A stretch of DNA of 64,000 bases, taken from contig SVMX01000004.1 of assembly GCA_015067175.1 (NCBI GenBank), forward strand, positions 124,001-188,000. Direction: 5' to 3'. The notes beneath the pieces are model-generated. The model was not told where the DNA came from and searched no databases. It saw only the letters and a list, made by a program, of their open reading frames with translations. The DNA is from Oscillospiraceae bacterium (lineage in GTDB: Bacteria > Bacillota > Clostridia > Oscillospirales > Ruminococcaceae). This document shows positions 16,302-24,352 of the stretch, one piece after another. The position numbers and the translations under genes were made by a program. Numbering within the stretch: position 1 is the stretch's first letter; each line of letters begins with the position of its first letter.

Positions 16302-16754
16302 ATGTCAAAGGCATTGCTTATAATAGATGTGCAAGAGGGTTACATAGAAAAATACTCACCCTTATTAATTGCCTGCATAAACGAAAGAATCCAAGAAGCA
16401 ACCGCCAACAAAGAGCTTATTGTATACGTCAAAAATACAAAACGGCTCAAAAGCGGTAAAAAAACAAATGAGTTGGCAAAGGATTTGAACGTCTGCTCTG
16501 AATACATAATATGCAAAGAAAAGGCTAGTGCTTTTTCTAATTCAAAGCTACAAGAAACTTTGAAGCAAAACCATATTACAAAAATTGAAATCGCAGGAAT
16601 TGACGGAAATTCCTGTATAGCAAGTACCGCAATTGATTCCGTGAAAAACACATATAAAACGATAGTGCAATATAAGTGCATAGGGATACAAAATATCCAA
16701 CGATTTGAAAAAACAAAAAGAACACTTTTTGAGAAAGGGATCATTGTAAAATAG
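16302..16754 (+). CDS. Isochorismatase-like cysteine hydrolase
   Basis: A 150-residue protein of the isochorismatase/nicotinamidase fold. The catalytic Asp is in ALLIIDVQEGY (about residue 9) and the nucleophilic Cys is in AGIDGNSCIAST (about residue 105), with the family's cis-peptide region just before. The lysine expected between them is plausibly in VKNTKRL. Substrate unknown: members hydrolyse amides such as nicotinamide, ureidoacrylate or N-carbamoyl compounds. It is shorter than most relatives. It uses more A/T-ending and AGA/AAA-type codons than its neighbours and stands alone between two terminators, which hints at recent acquisition. The start at 16302 follows a GGGAGA site; the open frame upstream runs over the promoter. 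Confidence 0.8.
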   Translation: MSKALLIIDVQEGYIEKYSPLLIACINERIQEATANKELIVYVKNTKRLKSGKKTNELAKDLNVCSEYIICKEKASAFSNSKLQETLKQNHITKIEIAGIDGNSCIASTAIDSVKNTYKTIVQYKCIGIQNIQRFEKTKRTLFEKGIIVK

Positions 16755-16787
16755 GCAAATGCGAATATACCATAAAGTGATAAATAA

Positions 16788-16828
16788 AGATCCGGAGAAG
16801 CTCTAACGTCTTCTCCGGATCTACTTTT
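16788..16828. terminator. Terminator between the isochorismatase-like gene and proS
   Basis: A 13-bp perfect GC-rich stem (16788-16800 with 16810-16822). T-rich tracts lie on both sides, so it can stop transcription from either strand. Confidence 0.85.
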
Positions 16829-16862
16829 ATGTCCGTTTCACATTGTTTCGGCTTCGCGAAGA

Positions 16863-18593
16863 TCAATCCTTCACAGCAAGCTTTTCCTTGATGATATCGC
16901 AAACTCTGTCTGCAACTGCCTCTGGAGCAAGCTTCTCACTGAAACTCTTATCTCTTGCTGCAACCTCTATAACGCCGTCCTTGAGGTTTCTGGGGCTTAC
17001 CACCAGTCTGATGGGGCAGCCCAGCAGGTCTGCGTCGGAGAACATAACGCCTGCGCTTACATTAGCGCGATCGTCGTAGATAACCTCAACGCCGCGGCTC
17101 TGAAGCTCTGCATACAGCTTATCAGCCTTTTCCTTAACTTCAGCGTCGTCTGCTCTCACCGCACAGATGTGTACCTGCCACGGAGCGATAGCCATGGGCC
17201 AGATGGGTCCGTAATCATCGTGATGAGCCTCGCAGACAGAAGCCGCAAGACGTCCTACACCGATGCCGTAGCAGCCCATTATGGGAGTCTGTGTGTTACC
17301 GTCCTTGTCGAGATAGGTCATTCCCATGGATTTAGAGTATTTCGTGCCGAGCTGGAAGATGTTGCCCACCTCAATGCCGCGCGAAATGCTTATCTCATGT
17401 GCGCCGCACTCGGGGCAAATGCCGCCGTCGATTATCTTTGCAAGGTCGATGTACTCCACCTCGCCGATATCACGTGCGATATCAAGACCTGTGAAGTGAT
17501 ACTCCTCCTTGTTTGCACCGCAGGAGAGATTATTCGTATTCATCAGCGACTTGTCATACAGCACTGTGCAGCCGCCGTTTACGTTAAGTCCAACAGGGCC
17601 GATATAGCCTGCGTTAAGTCCGCATTCCTCTGTGATAACAGCAGGGTGAACATCATAGCCGAGGTGATTTGTCAGCTTTGTTTCATTGATATCGAGGTCG
17701 CCTCTGATGAATATTACGATGAAATGATCGTCGCTGTTTCTCTGATATACCACAGCCTTGCAGCTCTTATCAGTGGGAGTTTTAAGGAAATCGCATATAT
17801 CCTCAATGGTGTGGATATTGGGAGTATATACTTCTTTCAGCTCCTCGGAAACTGCGTCACGGGTGTTTTCGATAATGCTCTCGGCAGCCTCCATATTAGC
17901 GCGGTAGCCGCACTTTTTACAGATAGCGATGCTGTCCTCACCGATGGGAGTAAGCAGCATGAACTCATGCGAAATGCTGCCGCCCATCATACCGCTGTCA
18001 GAAGCAACGGAGATAACTTCAGGGATACCTGCTCTCGCATAAATACGCTCGTAAGCCTTGTGACAACGATAGTAGTATTCCTCCAGATCCTCCTGCGAGG
18101 TATGGAAAGAATACGCGTCCTTCATAGTGAACTCGCGCACACGTATAAGACCGCCGCGGGGTCTTGCCTCGTCGCGGAACTTGGTCTGGATCTGATATAT
18201 CATAAAGGGGTATTTTGTATAGCTGTTTGCGTACTCGCGCACCAGATGTACGGCAGCCTCCTCATGGGTCATACCAAGCACCATCTGCGCCTTGTTTCTG
18301 TCGGAGAAGCGCAGCAGCTCGCTGCCGATGCTCTCATAACGTCCCGATTCCTGCCACATGGTCGCAGGCATAACAACAGGGAACATTACCTCCTGTCCGT
18401 CGATAGCGTCCATCTCCTCGCGGATTATCTGCTCGATCTTGCGTGTAACGCGCTTCAGCGGCATATAGCTGGAGAAGATACCGTTTGCAACGTACTTCAT
18501 ATATCCGCCTCTCACCATCAGTGCATGGCTGTCAATGTTGCAGTCAGAAGGGCGCTCTTTAAAACGATCGCCTACAAGCTTGTCAAGTTTCAT
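16863..18593 (-). CDS. proS: Prolyl-tRNA synthetase
   Basis: ProRS charges tRNA-Pro. The 576-residue length and the central insertion (about residues 220-390, YbaK-like editing domain with PTDKSCKAVVYQ and GYIGPVGLN) mark the bacterial type. Class II motifs are present: motif 2 with FRDEARPRGGLIRVREFTMKD split across two segments, and motif 3 in GCYGIGVGRLAAS. The anticodon-binding domain is at the C-terminus (PWQVHICAVRADD to the end). The start at 18593 follows a GAAAGGAAG site; a longer frame runs back into the T-box and is not real. Expression is expected to be controlled by the T-box upstream, which senses uncharged tRNA-Pro. Confidence 0.95.
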   Translation of the reverse strand: MKLDKLVGDRFKERPSDCNIDSHALMVRGGYMKYVANGIFSSYMPLKRVTRKIEQIIREEMDAIDGQEVMFPVVMPATMWQESGRYESIGSELLRFSDRNKAQMVLGMTHEEAAVHLVREYANSYTKYPFMIYQIQTKFRDEARPRGGLIRVREFTMKDAYSFHTSQEDLEEYYYRCHKAYERIYARAGIPEVISVASDSGMMGGSISHEFMLLTPIGEDSIAICKKCGYRANMEAAESIIENTRDAVSEELKEVYTPNIHTIEDICDFLKTPTDKSCKAVVYQRNSDDHFIVIFIRGDLDINETKLTNHLGYDVHPAVITEECGLNAGYIGPVGLNVNGGCTVLYDKSLMNTNNLSCGANKEEYHFTGLDIARDIGEVEYIDLAKIIDGGICPECGAHEISISRGIEVGNIFQLGTKYSKSMGMTYLDKDGNTQTPIMGCYGIGVGRLAASVCEAHHDDYGPIWPMAIAPWQVHICAVRADDAEVKEKADKLYAELQSRGVEVIYDDRANVSAGVMFSDADLLGCPIRLVVSPRNLKDGVIEVAARDKSFSEKLAPEAVADRVCDIIKEKLAVKD

Positions 18594-18608
18594 AGTTGTT
18601 CTTCCTTT

Positions 18609-18858
18609 CAAAATAATAAAGCCCTGAGCCTTGTTTGGCTCAGGGCGAACTTTTATAAGTCCGTGGTACCACCTGAATTCGGAGAGATATCTCCGCACTC
18701 TCTCCCGATAACGGTGGGAAACCGCCGCCGCTTACTCGGAAATACCTTTCGGGGCGAGGCTCAAAGACGGGTTCGGCAAAACTTCGACAGCGGCTCGCAC
18801 CAAACGCCGCCTCTCTGATATCTCTGCAATGCCTACTGTTTCTTATCACAGCCTTTAT
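18609..18858 (-). promoter_or_regulatory. T-box riboswitch in the proS leader
   Basis: On the minus strand the leader contains the T-box core AGGTGGTACCACGG (within 18680-18661), complementary to the tRNA acceptor end. It is followed by a strong 10-bp terminator stem (18646-18637 with 18630-18621) and a T-rich tail. Stem I lies upstream; a CCC proline codon at 18771-18769, in the context GAACCCGTC, is my candidate specifier. The mechanism is standard for this class: uncharged tRNA-Pro stabilises the antiterminator and proS is transcribed. The specifier assignment is inference; the T-box identity is clear. Confidence 0.92.
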
Positions 18859-18870
18859 TCAACTTTTATT

Positions 18871-18899
18871 AGTATATCACGAATTTTCAGCGTTGTCAA
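18871..18899 (-). promoter_or_regulatory. Promoter for T-box-proS, inside the 3' end of the upstream gene
   Basis: Minus-strand TTGACA (18899-18894), 17-base spacer, TATACT (18876-18871). The -35 box and nearly all of the spacer lie within the last codons of the carboxypeptidase gene. Confidence 0.85.
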
Positions 18900-19908
18900 G
18901 CGGTATATCCGCCGCATATTCATATTCGCCTCTGTAATATGAGTCGATACCGAGATATTCCTCAAGCGTAAAACCGCTGTTGTGTACCTTCTCCGCAAGC
19001 TCATTGCCGAGATATCTGATATGCCAAGGCTCATACATATAGCCTGTAATATGCTCCATGCCCTCGGGATAGCGTATGATAAATCCGTATTTATAGCAGT
19101 TTTCGGCAAGCCACAAGCCCTCGGGAGTATCCGCAAACTCAAACTCAAGAGAATTTACATCAAAAGAAAGTCCAAGCTGGTGCTCGGAATGTCCTGGGCG
19201 CGCAGATATCCTGTCGGCCTGTCCGTCGGGATATTTAACGCACCAATTCTCATACACCTTCTTTTGATAGCTGTATCCGCGATAACCCGACAAGAACGTT
19301 ATATTAAGCCCTTCGGTCTTAGCGTCCGAAATCAGCTTTTTAAGTGCATCATACGCCTCGCTTGAGATACCCGGATCGTAGTCCTTTGGAAGCGGATAGG
19401 TCTTGTTTGCGATAGGAATGCCATTAACCATTGGCACAAAATCCACATCTGCCGCAGTATCCACCACGTGAACGTCAAGAGTGCCCATAACGCTTTCGGT
19501 GCTGTCATACACTCTAAGCGTAACTATTCCCTTTTGCACGCCTGTAAAGCGTCCGTCAGCGGCAATATTGCCTGCGTCGCCTATGCATTCCCAAAGGAAC
19601 TCTGCCTCCTCACTGTCAGGCTCGGGAATAAACTCATTTTTAAAATCAAAATACTCGCCTGTATAAACCATGTTAGGGCCGAGAATGGTCACACTGCCGT
19701 TTATGTAAGGAAGCTCCTCGACAGGCTCCTCGGTCTGCTGTATAGATGTTGAAGTCGTCTGCGGCTTCTCGGTCTGCTCAGAAGAAACAGACGATTGAGC
19801 GCTTAAAGCCTCAGAAGCGTCTACGCTCGGCAAAGACGGCTCTGTAACAGGCTTAGCGCAGCCTGCAAAAAGCATACATAAAGCGATGGCTGTTATTATT
19901 CTTTTCAT
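18877..19908 (-). CDS. Lipoprotein D-alanyl-D-alanine carboxypeptidase, M15B (VanY-like)
   Basis: A 343-residue lipoprotein that should trim the terminal D-Ala of peptidoglycan stem peptides outside the membrane. Signal peptide with lipobox MLFAGC (Cys 17), Ser/Thr-rich linker to about residue 65, a beta-sandwich Big2-like domain (about 70-150), and a C-terminal M15B peptidase domain. The zinc site is H243 and D250 in SEHQLGLSFD and H296 in EPWHIRYLG, with E293 as probable base. The Big2-like module is an inference from its position and pattern. Its ATG overlaps the capA-like stop by 4 bases. Nothing links it to vancomycin resistance: no vanRS, vanH or vanA-type ligase is nearby. Confidence 0.88.
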   Translation of the reverse strand: MKRIITAIALCMLFAGCAKPVTEPSLPSVDASEALSAQSSVSSEQTEKPQTTSTSIQQTEEPVEELPYINGSVTILGPNMVYTGEYFDFKNEFIPEPDSEEAEFLWECIGDAGNIAADGRFTGVQKGIVTLRVYDSTESVMGTLDVHVVDTAADVDFVPMVNGIPIANKTYPLPKDYDPGISSEAYDALKKLISDAKTEGLNITFLSGYRGYSYQKKVYENWCVKYPDGQADRISARPGHSEHQLGLSFDVNSLEFEFADTPEGLWLAENCYKYGFIIRYPEGMEHITGYMYEPWHIRYLGNELAEKVHNSGFTLEEYLGIDSYYRGEYEYAADIPLDNAENS

Positions 19909-21095
19909 AGCAGTTCTATCACCCCGTTATCGTCAATGGATACTCCGTAAGGGGCGGAAAGCTCCTGACACAGCTTGATTATCTCGCTATACATCGGCTC
20001 TTCCGCACCGAGCAGCTTTGATTTGCAGTATGAAATAAACACAGGCGAAAGCTTACCCTTTACAAAACCGTCTTTGTCTATCTCCATTTCAAATATCGCA
20101 GTCTGCCCCGCGTAATCGTCCATTTTGTAGAACAAAAAATTGCCGAGGCTGTAGAATATAACGCTGTCGTTATACTGCTCTATCGGCTGTAGAACATGAG
20201 GGTGATGTCCGAGTATCACATCAGCTCCGCTGTCGCACAGCATATGACCGAATTTTTGCTGCTTAGAACTAAAATTATACATATATTCAAGTCCCCAATG
20301 CACCGAAACAAGCAGCACATCACACTGCTTTTCATACTCGGATATAAGGTCAAGATACCACTGACAATCGTCCAAGTCAACGCAGGCAAGCCCCGCGCGC
20401 TCCTCGGTTGCATACCATGTTGAATTGTGATTTATCATATTGCAGGCAGTAAAACCGATAGTCAGACCGTTCACTTCATATGTAACAAGCTTTTGCGCTT
20501 CGGCAAGGTCGCTGCCCGCACCAACAAAATCCAAGCCGTATGCTTCAAGATTATCAAACGTGTCGGCAAGTGCGTCCATGCCGTAGTCACGCGCATGATT
20601 GTTCGCGCAGGATACGATATCTATTCCCGCAAGCGTGTACACCTCAAGATATTCGGGCGGTGTTCTGAAGCCGTAGCCCTCTTTCTTTTCGCTTTGACCT
20701 CGGTCGCTGACACAGGTTTCCAAATTAACAAAAGCAATATCGGCGGCACTGAATATCGGCGCAACGTCCTCAAACGGATATTCCATCGAGCGCGAGGCTG
20801 TCGCATCGGCAAAAACATCTGATTGAGTGGTATCGCCCGCAAATGCGATCACAGCAGTTCCCGAGCCCTCGGGCACAGGCTCCTCGGTTTCAATATCGGC
20901 CGTCGCGCTCTCTGTAGTAGAGGCCGAGGATTGCGAGGAAGTAACTGTCGTCGCTGTTGATGTCGGCTCTGTGGCAGAAGTTGTGATCTGCTCGGATTTT
21001 TCCGCAGAAGAAGCACTCTGCGAGCTTTCGGTATCGGCAGAACAGCCGCAAAACAGCAGCGCCGATGTTAAGCATAAAGCTATTATTCTTTTCAT
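19905..21095 (-). CDS. CapA-family lipoprotein (poly-gamma-glutamate synthesis-like phosphoesterase fold)
   Basis: A 396-residue lipoprotein. Lipobox LFCGC near residue 18, a Ser/Thr-rich spacer to about residue 75, then the CapA/PGA_cap metallophosphatase-like domain. Family motifs are AVIAFAGDTT, NLETCVSD, CANNHARDYG, VSVHWGLEY and GHHPHVLQP, with YSLGNFLF near the end. CapA proteins take part in poly-gamma-glutamate capsule export in bacilli, but most clostridial homologs sit outside cap operons, as here. Pairing with a carboxypeptidase suggests a cell-envelope role. Upstream TTGACA lies at the right place for a promoter (minus strand, near 21135) but the -10 is weak. Confidence 0.85.
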   Translation of the reverse strand: MKRIIALCLTSALLFCGCSADTESSQSASSAEKSEQITTSATEPTSTATTVTSSQSSASTTESATADIETEEPVPEGSGTAVIAFAGDTTQSDVFADATASRSMEYPFEDVAPIFSAADIAFVNLETCVSDRGQSEKKEGYGFRTPPEYLEVYTLAGIDIVSCANNHARDYGMDALADTFDNLEAYGLDFVGAGSDLAEAQKLVTYEVNGLTIGFTACNMINHNSTWYATEERAGLACVDLDDCQWYLDLISEYEKQCDVLLVSVHWGLEYMYNFSSKQQKFGHMLCDSGADVILGHHPHVLQPIEQYNDSVIFYSLGNFLFYKMDDYAGQTAIFEMEIDKDGFVKGKLSPVFISYCKSKLLGAEEPMYSEIIKLCQELSAPYGVSIDDNGVIELL

Positions 21096-21150
21096 TTCAA
21101 CACCTCATATTTTCTGCTGTCTGTACTTTACTGTCAAAAAATAAATATAA

Positions 21151-21192
21151 AACAAAAAGCTGTTTAACCCTAAGATCAAACAGCTTTTTGTT
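21151..21192. terminator. Terminator after the tRNA-Tyr gene
   Basis: A long stem (21151-21165 with 21178-21192) containing AAAAAGC/GCTTTTT, directly after the tRNA 3' end on the minus strand. Confidence 0.85.
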
Positions 21193-21276
21193 GGTGGGAG
21201 CGGGTGGATTCGGACCACCGAAGCGAAACGCAACAGATTTACAGTCTGCCCCCTTTGGCCACTCGGGAACGCTCCC
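21192..21276 (-). tRNA. tRNA-Tyr (GTA), CCA encoded
   Basis: An 85-base gene with a 7-bp acceptor stem (GGGAGCG/CGCTCCC), a long variable arm as expected for tRNA-Tyr, anticodon GTA at 21242-21240 in the loop of a CAGACTGTAAATCTG stem-loop, TTC-type T-arm (GGTCCGAATCC) and encoded CCA. Confidence 0.97.
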
Positions 21277-21300
21277 ATAATATTTAATTAGAGAAAAAAT

Positions 21301-21376
21301 TGGAGCTGGTGGACGGACTCGAACCCCCGACCTGCTGATTACAAATCAGCTGCTCTACCAACTGAGCTACACCAGC
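21301..21376 (-). tRNA. tRNA-Thr (TGT), CCA encoded
   Basis: A 76-base cloverleaf with acceptor GCTGGTG/CACCAGC, D-arm AGCTCAGTTGGTAGAGC, anticodon TGT in CTGATTTGTAATCAG, T-arm GGGTTCGAGTCC and encoded CCA. It precedes tRNA-Tyr by 24 bases in the same transcript. Confidence 0.97.
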
Positions 21377-21407
21377 TTATTGCGTGTCACTTCCTGACGA
21401 CTAGTAT

Positions 21408-21436
21408 ATTATATCACAGCTCTTTTGATTTGTCAA
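21408..21436 (-). promoter_or_regulatory. Promoter of the tRNA-Thr/tRNA-Tyr unit
   Basis: Minus-strand TTGACA (21436-21431), 17-base spacer, perfect TATAAT (21413-21408), 32 bases before the tRNA-Thr 5' end. Confidence 0.92.
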
Positions 21437-21492
21437 TACTTTTTTGAAAAATTTTTAAAAAATATTTTTATATTGGTCTTTGTCGCAATATC

Positions 21493-21521
21493 TTGACTTT
21501 TGTGACATTATGTAATATAAT
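21493..21521 (+). promoter_or_regulatory. Promoter for the small membrane protein at 21578
   Basis: TTGACT (21493-21498), 17-base spacer, perfect TATAAT (21516-21521). Confidence 0.88.
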
Positions 21522-21526
21522 TTTTA

Positions 21527-21543
21527 TAGACAAGATTTGTCTA
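21527..21543 (+). repeat. Inverted repeat at the transcription start of the 21578 gene
   Basis: TAGACAA and TTGTCTA (7-bp arms, 3-base spacer) begin 5 bases after the -10 box, where the RNA start is expected. It is a candidate operator. Confidence 0.4.
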
Positions 21544-21577
21544 ATAAAGTACTAAATAATAATCGGAGGTAATTATC

Positions 21578-21787
21578 ATGATGCTTATCGGCGGCGCAAT
21601 TGCGGCTTTGCTTGGCCTGATACTTTTGATCGTTGGTATCGTACAAAACAACAGTTTAGAGGGACTGCTCTATGCGGCTCTGGGTGGAACTGCTCCCGGA
21701 ACAGCATGGATCGTTATAGGAATCATTCTTATGATCGTAGGCATAGGTCTTGTAGTAGTAACCTACATGAAAAAGAAAAAGCAGTAA
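21578..21787 (+). CDS. Small membrane protein, two TM segments (69 residues)
   Basis: The product is almost wholly hydrophobic: one helix at about residues 3-24 and one at about 44-63, joined by a Gly/Ala-rich loop, ending MKKKKQ. Function unknown. A CGGAGG ribosome site lies 8 bases upstream of tandem ATG codons at 21578 and 21581, and it has its own consensus promoter and terminator, so it is a genuine, probably well-expressed gene. The topology puts the basic tail in the cytoplasm. Confidence 0.75.
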   Translation: MMLIGGAIAALLGLILLIVGIVQNNSLEGLLYAALGGTAPGTAWIVIGIILMIVGIGLVVVTYMKKKKQ

Positions 21788-21804
21788 TTTTCCCTTATAC
21801 TTAT

Positions 21805-21833
21805 AAAACCGATGCTTAAAGCGTCGGTTTTAT
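21805..21833 (+). terminator. Terminator after the 69-residue membrane protein gene
   Basis: AAAACCGATGC pairs with GCGTCGGTTTT (one G-U pair), followed by TATCTTT. Confidence 0.82.
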
Positions 21834-21848
21834 CTTTGACAAAAATTG

Positions 21849-21878
21849 AGGCCTCCGCATAAGCGGAAGCCTTTTTTG
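21849..21878. terminator. Second hairpin terminator before the convergent 21895 gene
   Basis: A 10-bp stem with one mismatch (21849-21858 with 21863-21872, loop ATAA), T-run on the plus side and A/T-rich on the other. It probably ends the minus-strand gene. Confidence 0.7.
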
Positions 21879-21894
21879 CTTTGCAAATTCCGTA

Positions 21895-22158
21895 TTATTT
21901 CATAATCTTGAGATAAACAAGAACAATAATAACAACACCTGCAAGTGTGTACAGACCTACAAGGCTGCCGATGATACCAAGAACCCAGCAAAGGATCGTT
22001 CCCACAACAGGAATGCCTCCCAGCAGCATAGCGGGGAGCGCGATGAGAGCGCCTGCAATGATGCCGATAACCACATAAATGAGAATACCTATTACAAGAT
22101 TATTTACAGTGTCGGACTTCTTGTAAGAAATAGGGAAAAGTGTCTTCAAAATATCCAT
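21895..22158 (-). CDS. Small membrane protein of unknown function (87 residues)
   Basis: After a short polar N-terminus (MDILKTLFPISYKKSD) the protein is hydrophobic to its end, with about three membrane segments rich in Gly, Ile and Val and a closing KIMK. The N-terminus and the pattern VNNLVIGILIYVVIGIIAG resemble a group of small Firmicutes integral membrane proteins of no known function. It is monocistronic with a consensus promoter. Confidence 0.75.
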   Translation of the reverse strand: MDILKTLFPISYKKSDTVNNLVIGILIYVVIGIIAGALIALPAMLLGGIPVVGTILCWVLGIIGSLVGLYTLAGVVIIVLVYLKIMK

Positions 22159-22210
22159 TATCTAATACTCCTAATCATTTTTTCGCGGAATCACTTTCCG
22201 CTACCAGTAT

Positions 22211-22239
22211 ATGATATAACAAAAATCGTCATTTGTCAA
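22211..22239 (-). promoter_or_regulatory. Promoter for the 87-residue membrane protein
   Basis: Minus-strand TTGACA (22239-22234), 17-base spacer, TATCAT (22216-22211). Confidence 0.85.
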
Positions 22240-22264
22240 CTATTGCAAACGTTTTCGCACTTTT

Positions 22265-23686
22265 TTATACAAAAAAGTCAAAAATCTCGTTTTTTTGCAT
22301 TTTCATATCATTAAATCTGTCTAAATATTCATAGGGAAATTTGTGGTTGCAAAGACGTTTTATTCGTGCGCCGTCTGTATCGACAAGCTTTGTCGAAGCG
22401 CCTGCGCCTACTGCGAGAATAGTCTGAAGCTCCTCCATGATAAACATATTGTAAAGGCTCTCTGTATCGGGCAGCGCATAGCCTGTGTTCTCCTGATTGT
22501 CTGCGGTGTTCTTCTGTCTGTAGAGATAATACGGCGAATATCCCGCGTTTTGCAGCGACTTATGTGTGTAGTCTATCATCTCTGCGGCGCCGCCGTGCGT
22601 CTTTCTGTCCTGCTCATGGAATAGCGTTGCGGCGCGTTTGAGTGACAGACTGTGTACCGTGACATTTTCGGGACGAAGCTCAATAACTCTGTCAAGGCTG
22701 TATCTGAAGCCCTCCGTATCATCTGTCGGAAGCCCCGCAATAAGGTCCATGTTTATGCACTTAAAGCCTACCTCGCGTGCAAGCGCGTAAGCCTCCTCGG
22801 TCTGCGCCGCAGTATGCCGTCTGCCTATAGCATCCAGCACGCTGTCACGCATGGTCTGCGGATTTACGGAAATCCTGTCTGCGCCCGCTTCTTTTATTGC
22901 GGCAAGCTTTTCTCTTGTGATGGTATCGGGTCTGCCCGCTTCGACCGTAAATTCTCTTACATAACTGCGGTCAAAGCTGTCAAGCGCGGAAAACAGGCGT
23001 TTAAGCTGCTCCGCAGACAGCGTTGTAGGCGTTCCGCCGCCGAAATATATCGTATCCAGCCGCAGCGAAAGCTGCTTTGCAATATCCGCGGTCTGCTTCA
23101 TCTCCTCAATTAGACGATCTATGTATTCCTCCATTCGAGCTGCCGCCTTATCGACCGAGTGCGAAACAAAGCTGCAATAGCTGCACCTCGTAGGACAAAA
23201 CGGTATCGAAACATAAAGGCTGAATGAGTTTTTCGGGATAGCCGCTATCATAGGCTGCTGCACCCTGTCGATAGCCTTTGCAAGCGCTGTTTTTTCGCTT
23301 GAAACAAGCAGCTTTTCCTGTGCTTCGCTATCCGACAGCTTAGACAGCACCTTTACGGGACGCACGCCCGTCAGTATTCCCCACGGGATCTCAACGCCCG
23401 TGTACTCGCTCAGCACCTTGTAAAGCAACACCGACATAACGCGCTCCTGCTCTTTTTCGGGAGTATCGGAGGGCACGCGCTGCTCGCGGCTGATATCCTT
23501 TACGTCAGCGCACAGTCTTACGGAAAGCACAGCCTCGCTACCGTCAAAGCTGCGCTGTGTAAGGCAATATTCGCCCTCTGCGTCAGCCTTGTCCGTTGAA
23601 AGCGCTATCTTTATCGGCGGAAAAAACGCGCGGAAAAGGCGCTCTATCTCATACTGGAATTTGTGGTCTGAAAAAATTAACGTCAT
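22265..23686 (-). CDS. HemZ-like radical SAM enzyme (coproporphyrinogen dehydrogenase-like)
   Basis: A 473-residue radical SAM protein. The 4Fe-4S ligand motif is CPTRCSYC at about residue 165, followed by the family features YFGGGTPT and ISVNPQTM (in HemN-like enzymes the latter is typical of the coproporphyrinogen-like group) and MDLIAGLP. The N-terminal 150 residues, with PWGILTGVRPVK, match HemZ of Bacillus and the clostridial HemN-like proteins that keep this extra domain. True oxygen-independent coproporphyrinogen oxidase activity is not assured: no other heme gene is in view. It follows the MBL hydrolase gene by 42 bases, at the end of the long recJ-rel region. Confidence 0.85.
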   Translation of the reverse strand: MTLIFSDHKFQYEIERLFRAFFPPIKIALSTDKADAEGEYCLTQRSFDGSEAVLSVRLCADVKDISREQRVPSDTPEKEQERVMSVLLYKVLSEYTGVEIPWGILTGVRPVKVLSKLSDSEAQEKLLVSSEKTALAKAIDRVQQPMIAAIPKNSFSLYVSIPFCPTRCSYCSFVSHSVDKAAARMEEYIDRLIEEMKQTADIAKQLSLRLDTIYFGGGTPTTLSAEQLKRLFSALDSFDRSYVREFTVEAGRPDTITREKLAAIKEAGADRISVNPQTMRDSVLDAIGRRHTAAQTEEAYALAREVGFKCINMDLIAGLPTDDTEGFRYSLDRVIELRPENVTVHSLSLKRAATLFHEQDRKTHGGAAEMIDYTHKSLQNAGYSPYYLYRQKNTADNQENTGYALPDTESLYNMFIMEELQTILAVGAGASTKLVDTDGARIKRLCNHKFPYEYLDRFNDMKMQKNEIFDFFV

Positions 23687-23728
23687 AGCTTCCTCAACAA
23701 TAACAGGGACGCAAAGCGCCCCCGAATA

Positions 23729-24340
23729 TTACATAAAAGGATTGTTCTCTTTCTCGAATAAAAGAGTAGTCGGCTCGCCGTGACCGCTGTAAATGCGGTA
23801 ATCGCCCTCTATTGCCGCTATCTTGTCAAGCGATCTGCGCATTTCTGCGCCGCTTGCGGAGTAGCCGTCTGTTCTGCCAATAGAGCCGCAGAATATGGTA
23901 TCTCCTGCAAAGATAACGTCATCGCAGAACAGCAGACAGCTTCCCGCGGTGTGTCCGGGGGTCGCCATAACGCGGAACGAGATTCCGCAGGCTGTGAATT
24001 CCTCGCCATCGGAAAAGCTTCTGTCAAGCGTTACAGGCTCGAACTCCATATACGGCATAAAATCCGCCCAGCTTTTCGCCGCACTTTTGAACATCTCCTC
24101 GTCGGGCTTCGTGCCGATTACCTCGCAGTCGGTGCGCCTTTTAAGCTCTGGGACGCCCGCAAAGTGGTCAAAATGTCCGTGCGTTAGGATTATTGCGCCG
24201 AGCGTGAGATTTTTGCTGTTCAGAAATCTGATGACCTCAGCAGAGGACGCAGGGTCTATCACGACAGCCTTGCTGTCCTCGCCCTCAAGAACGTAGCAGT
24301 TGGTCTGAAGTGCGCCGAGGGGAAATTCGTATATTTTCAT
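23729..24340 (-). CDS. MBL-fold hydrolase, glyoxalase-II-like
   Basis: A 203-residue metallo-beta-lactamase-fold enzyme. The metal motif is ILTHGHFDHFAG (about residues 52-63), with further ligands in TPGHTAGS (about 130) and FAGDTIFCGSIGRTD, and the late HGEPT. This is the compact YcbL/glyoxalase II-like subgroup; hydroxyacylglutathione hydrolase activity is unlikely in a clostridium without glutathione, so a related thioester is more probable. An AAGGAGA site lies before the ATG. Between a small membrane protein gene and the hemZ-like gene on the same strand. Confidence 0.85.
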   Translation of the reverse strand: MKIYEFPLGALQTNCYVLEGEDSKAVVIDPASSAEVIRFLNSKNLTLGAIILTHGHFDHFAGVPELKRRTDCEVIGTKPDEEMFKSAAKSWADFMPYMEFEPVTLDRSFSDGEEFTACGISFRVMATPGHTAGSCLLFCDDVIFAGDTIFCGSIGRTDGYSASGAEMRRSLDKIAAIEGDYRIYSGHGEPTTLLFEKENNPFM

Positions 24341-24352
24341 AGGCTCTCCTTT

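Noticed and set aside
17169-18818. 549-codon plus-strand ORF opposite proS
   Set aside because: Shadow frame of the strongly coding proS and the T-box; no family features and no ribosome site.
18877-21095. Vancomycin-resistance (vanY-type) locus
   Set aside because: Only the carboxypeptidase fold is shared; no two-component system, ligase or dehydrogenase is present.
21065-21280. Plus-strand ORF ending GGFGPPKRNATDLQSAPFG
   Set aside because: Antisense of tRNA-Tyr and its terminator; a known artefact type.
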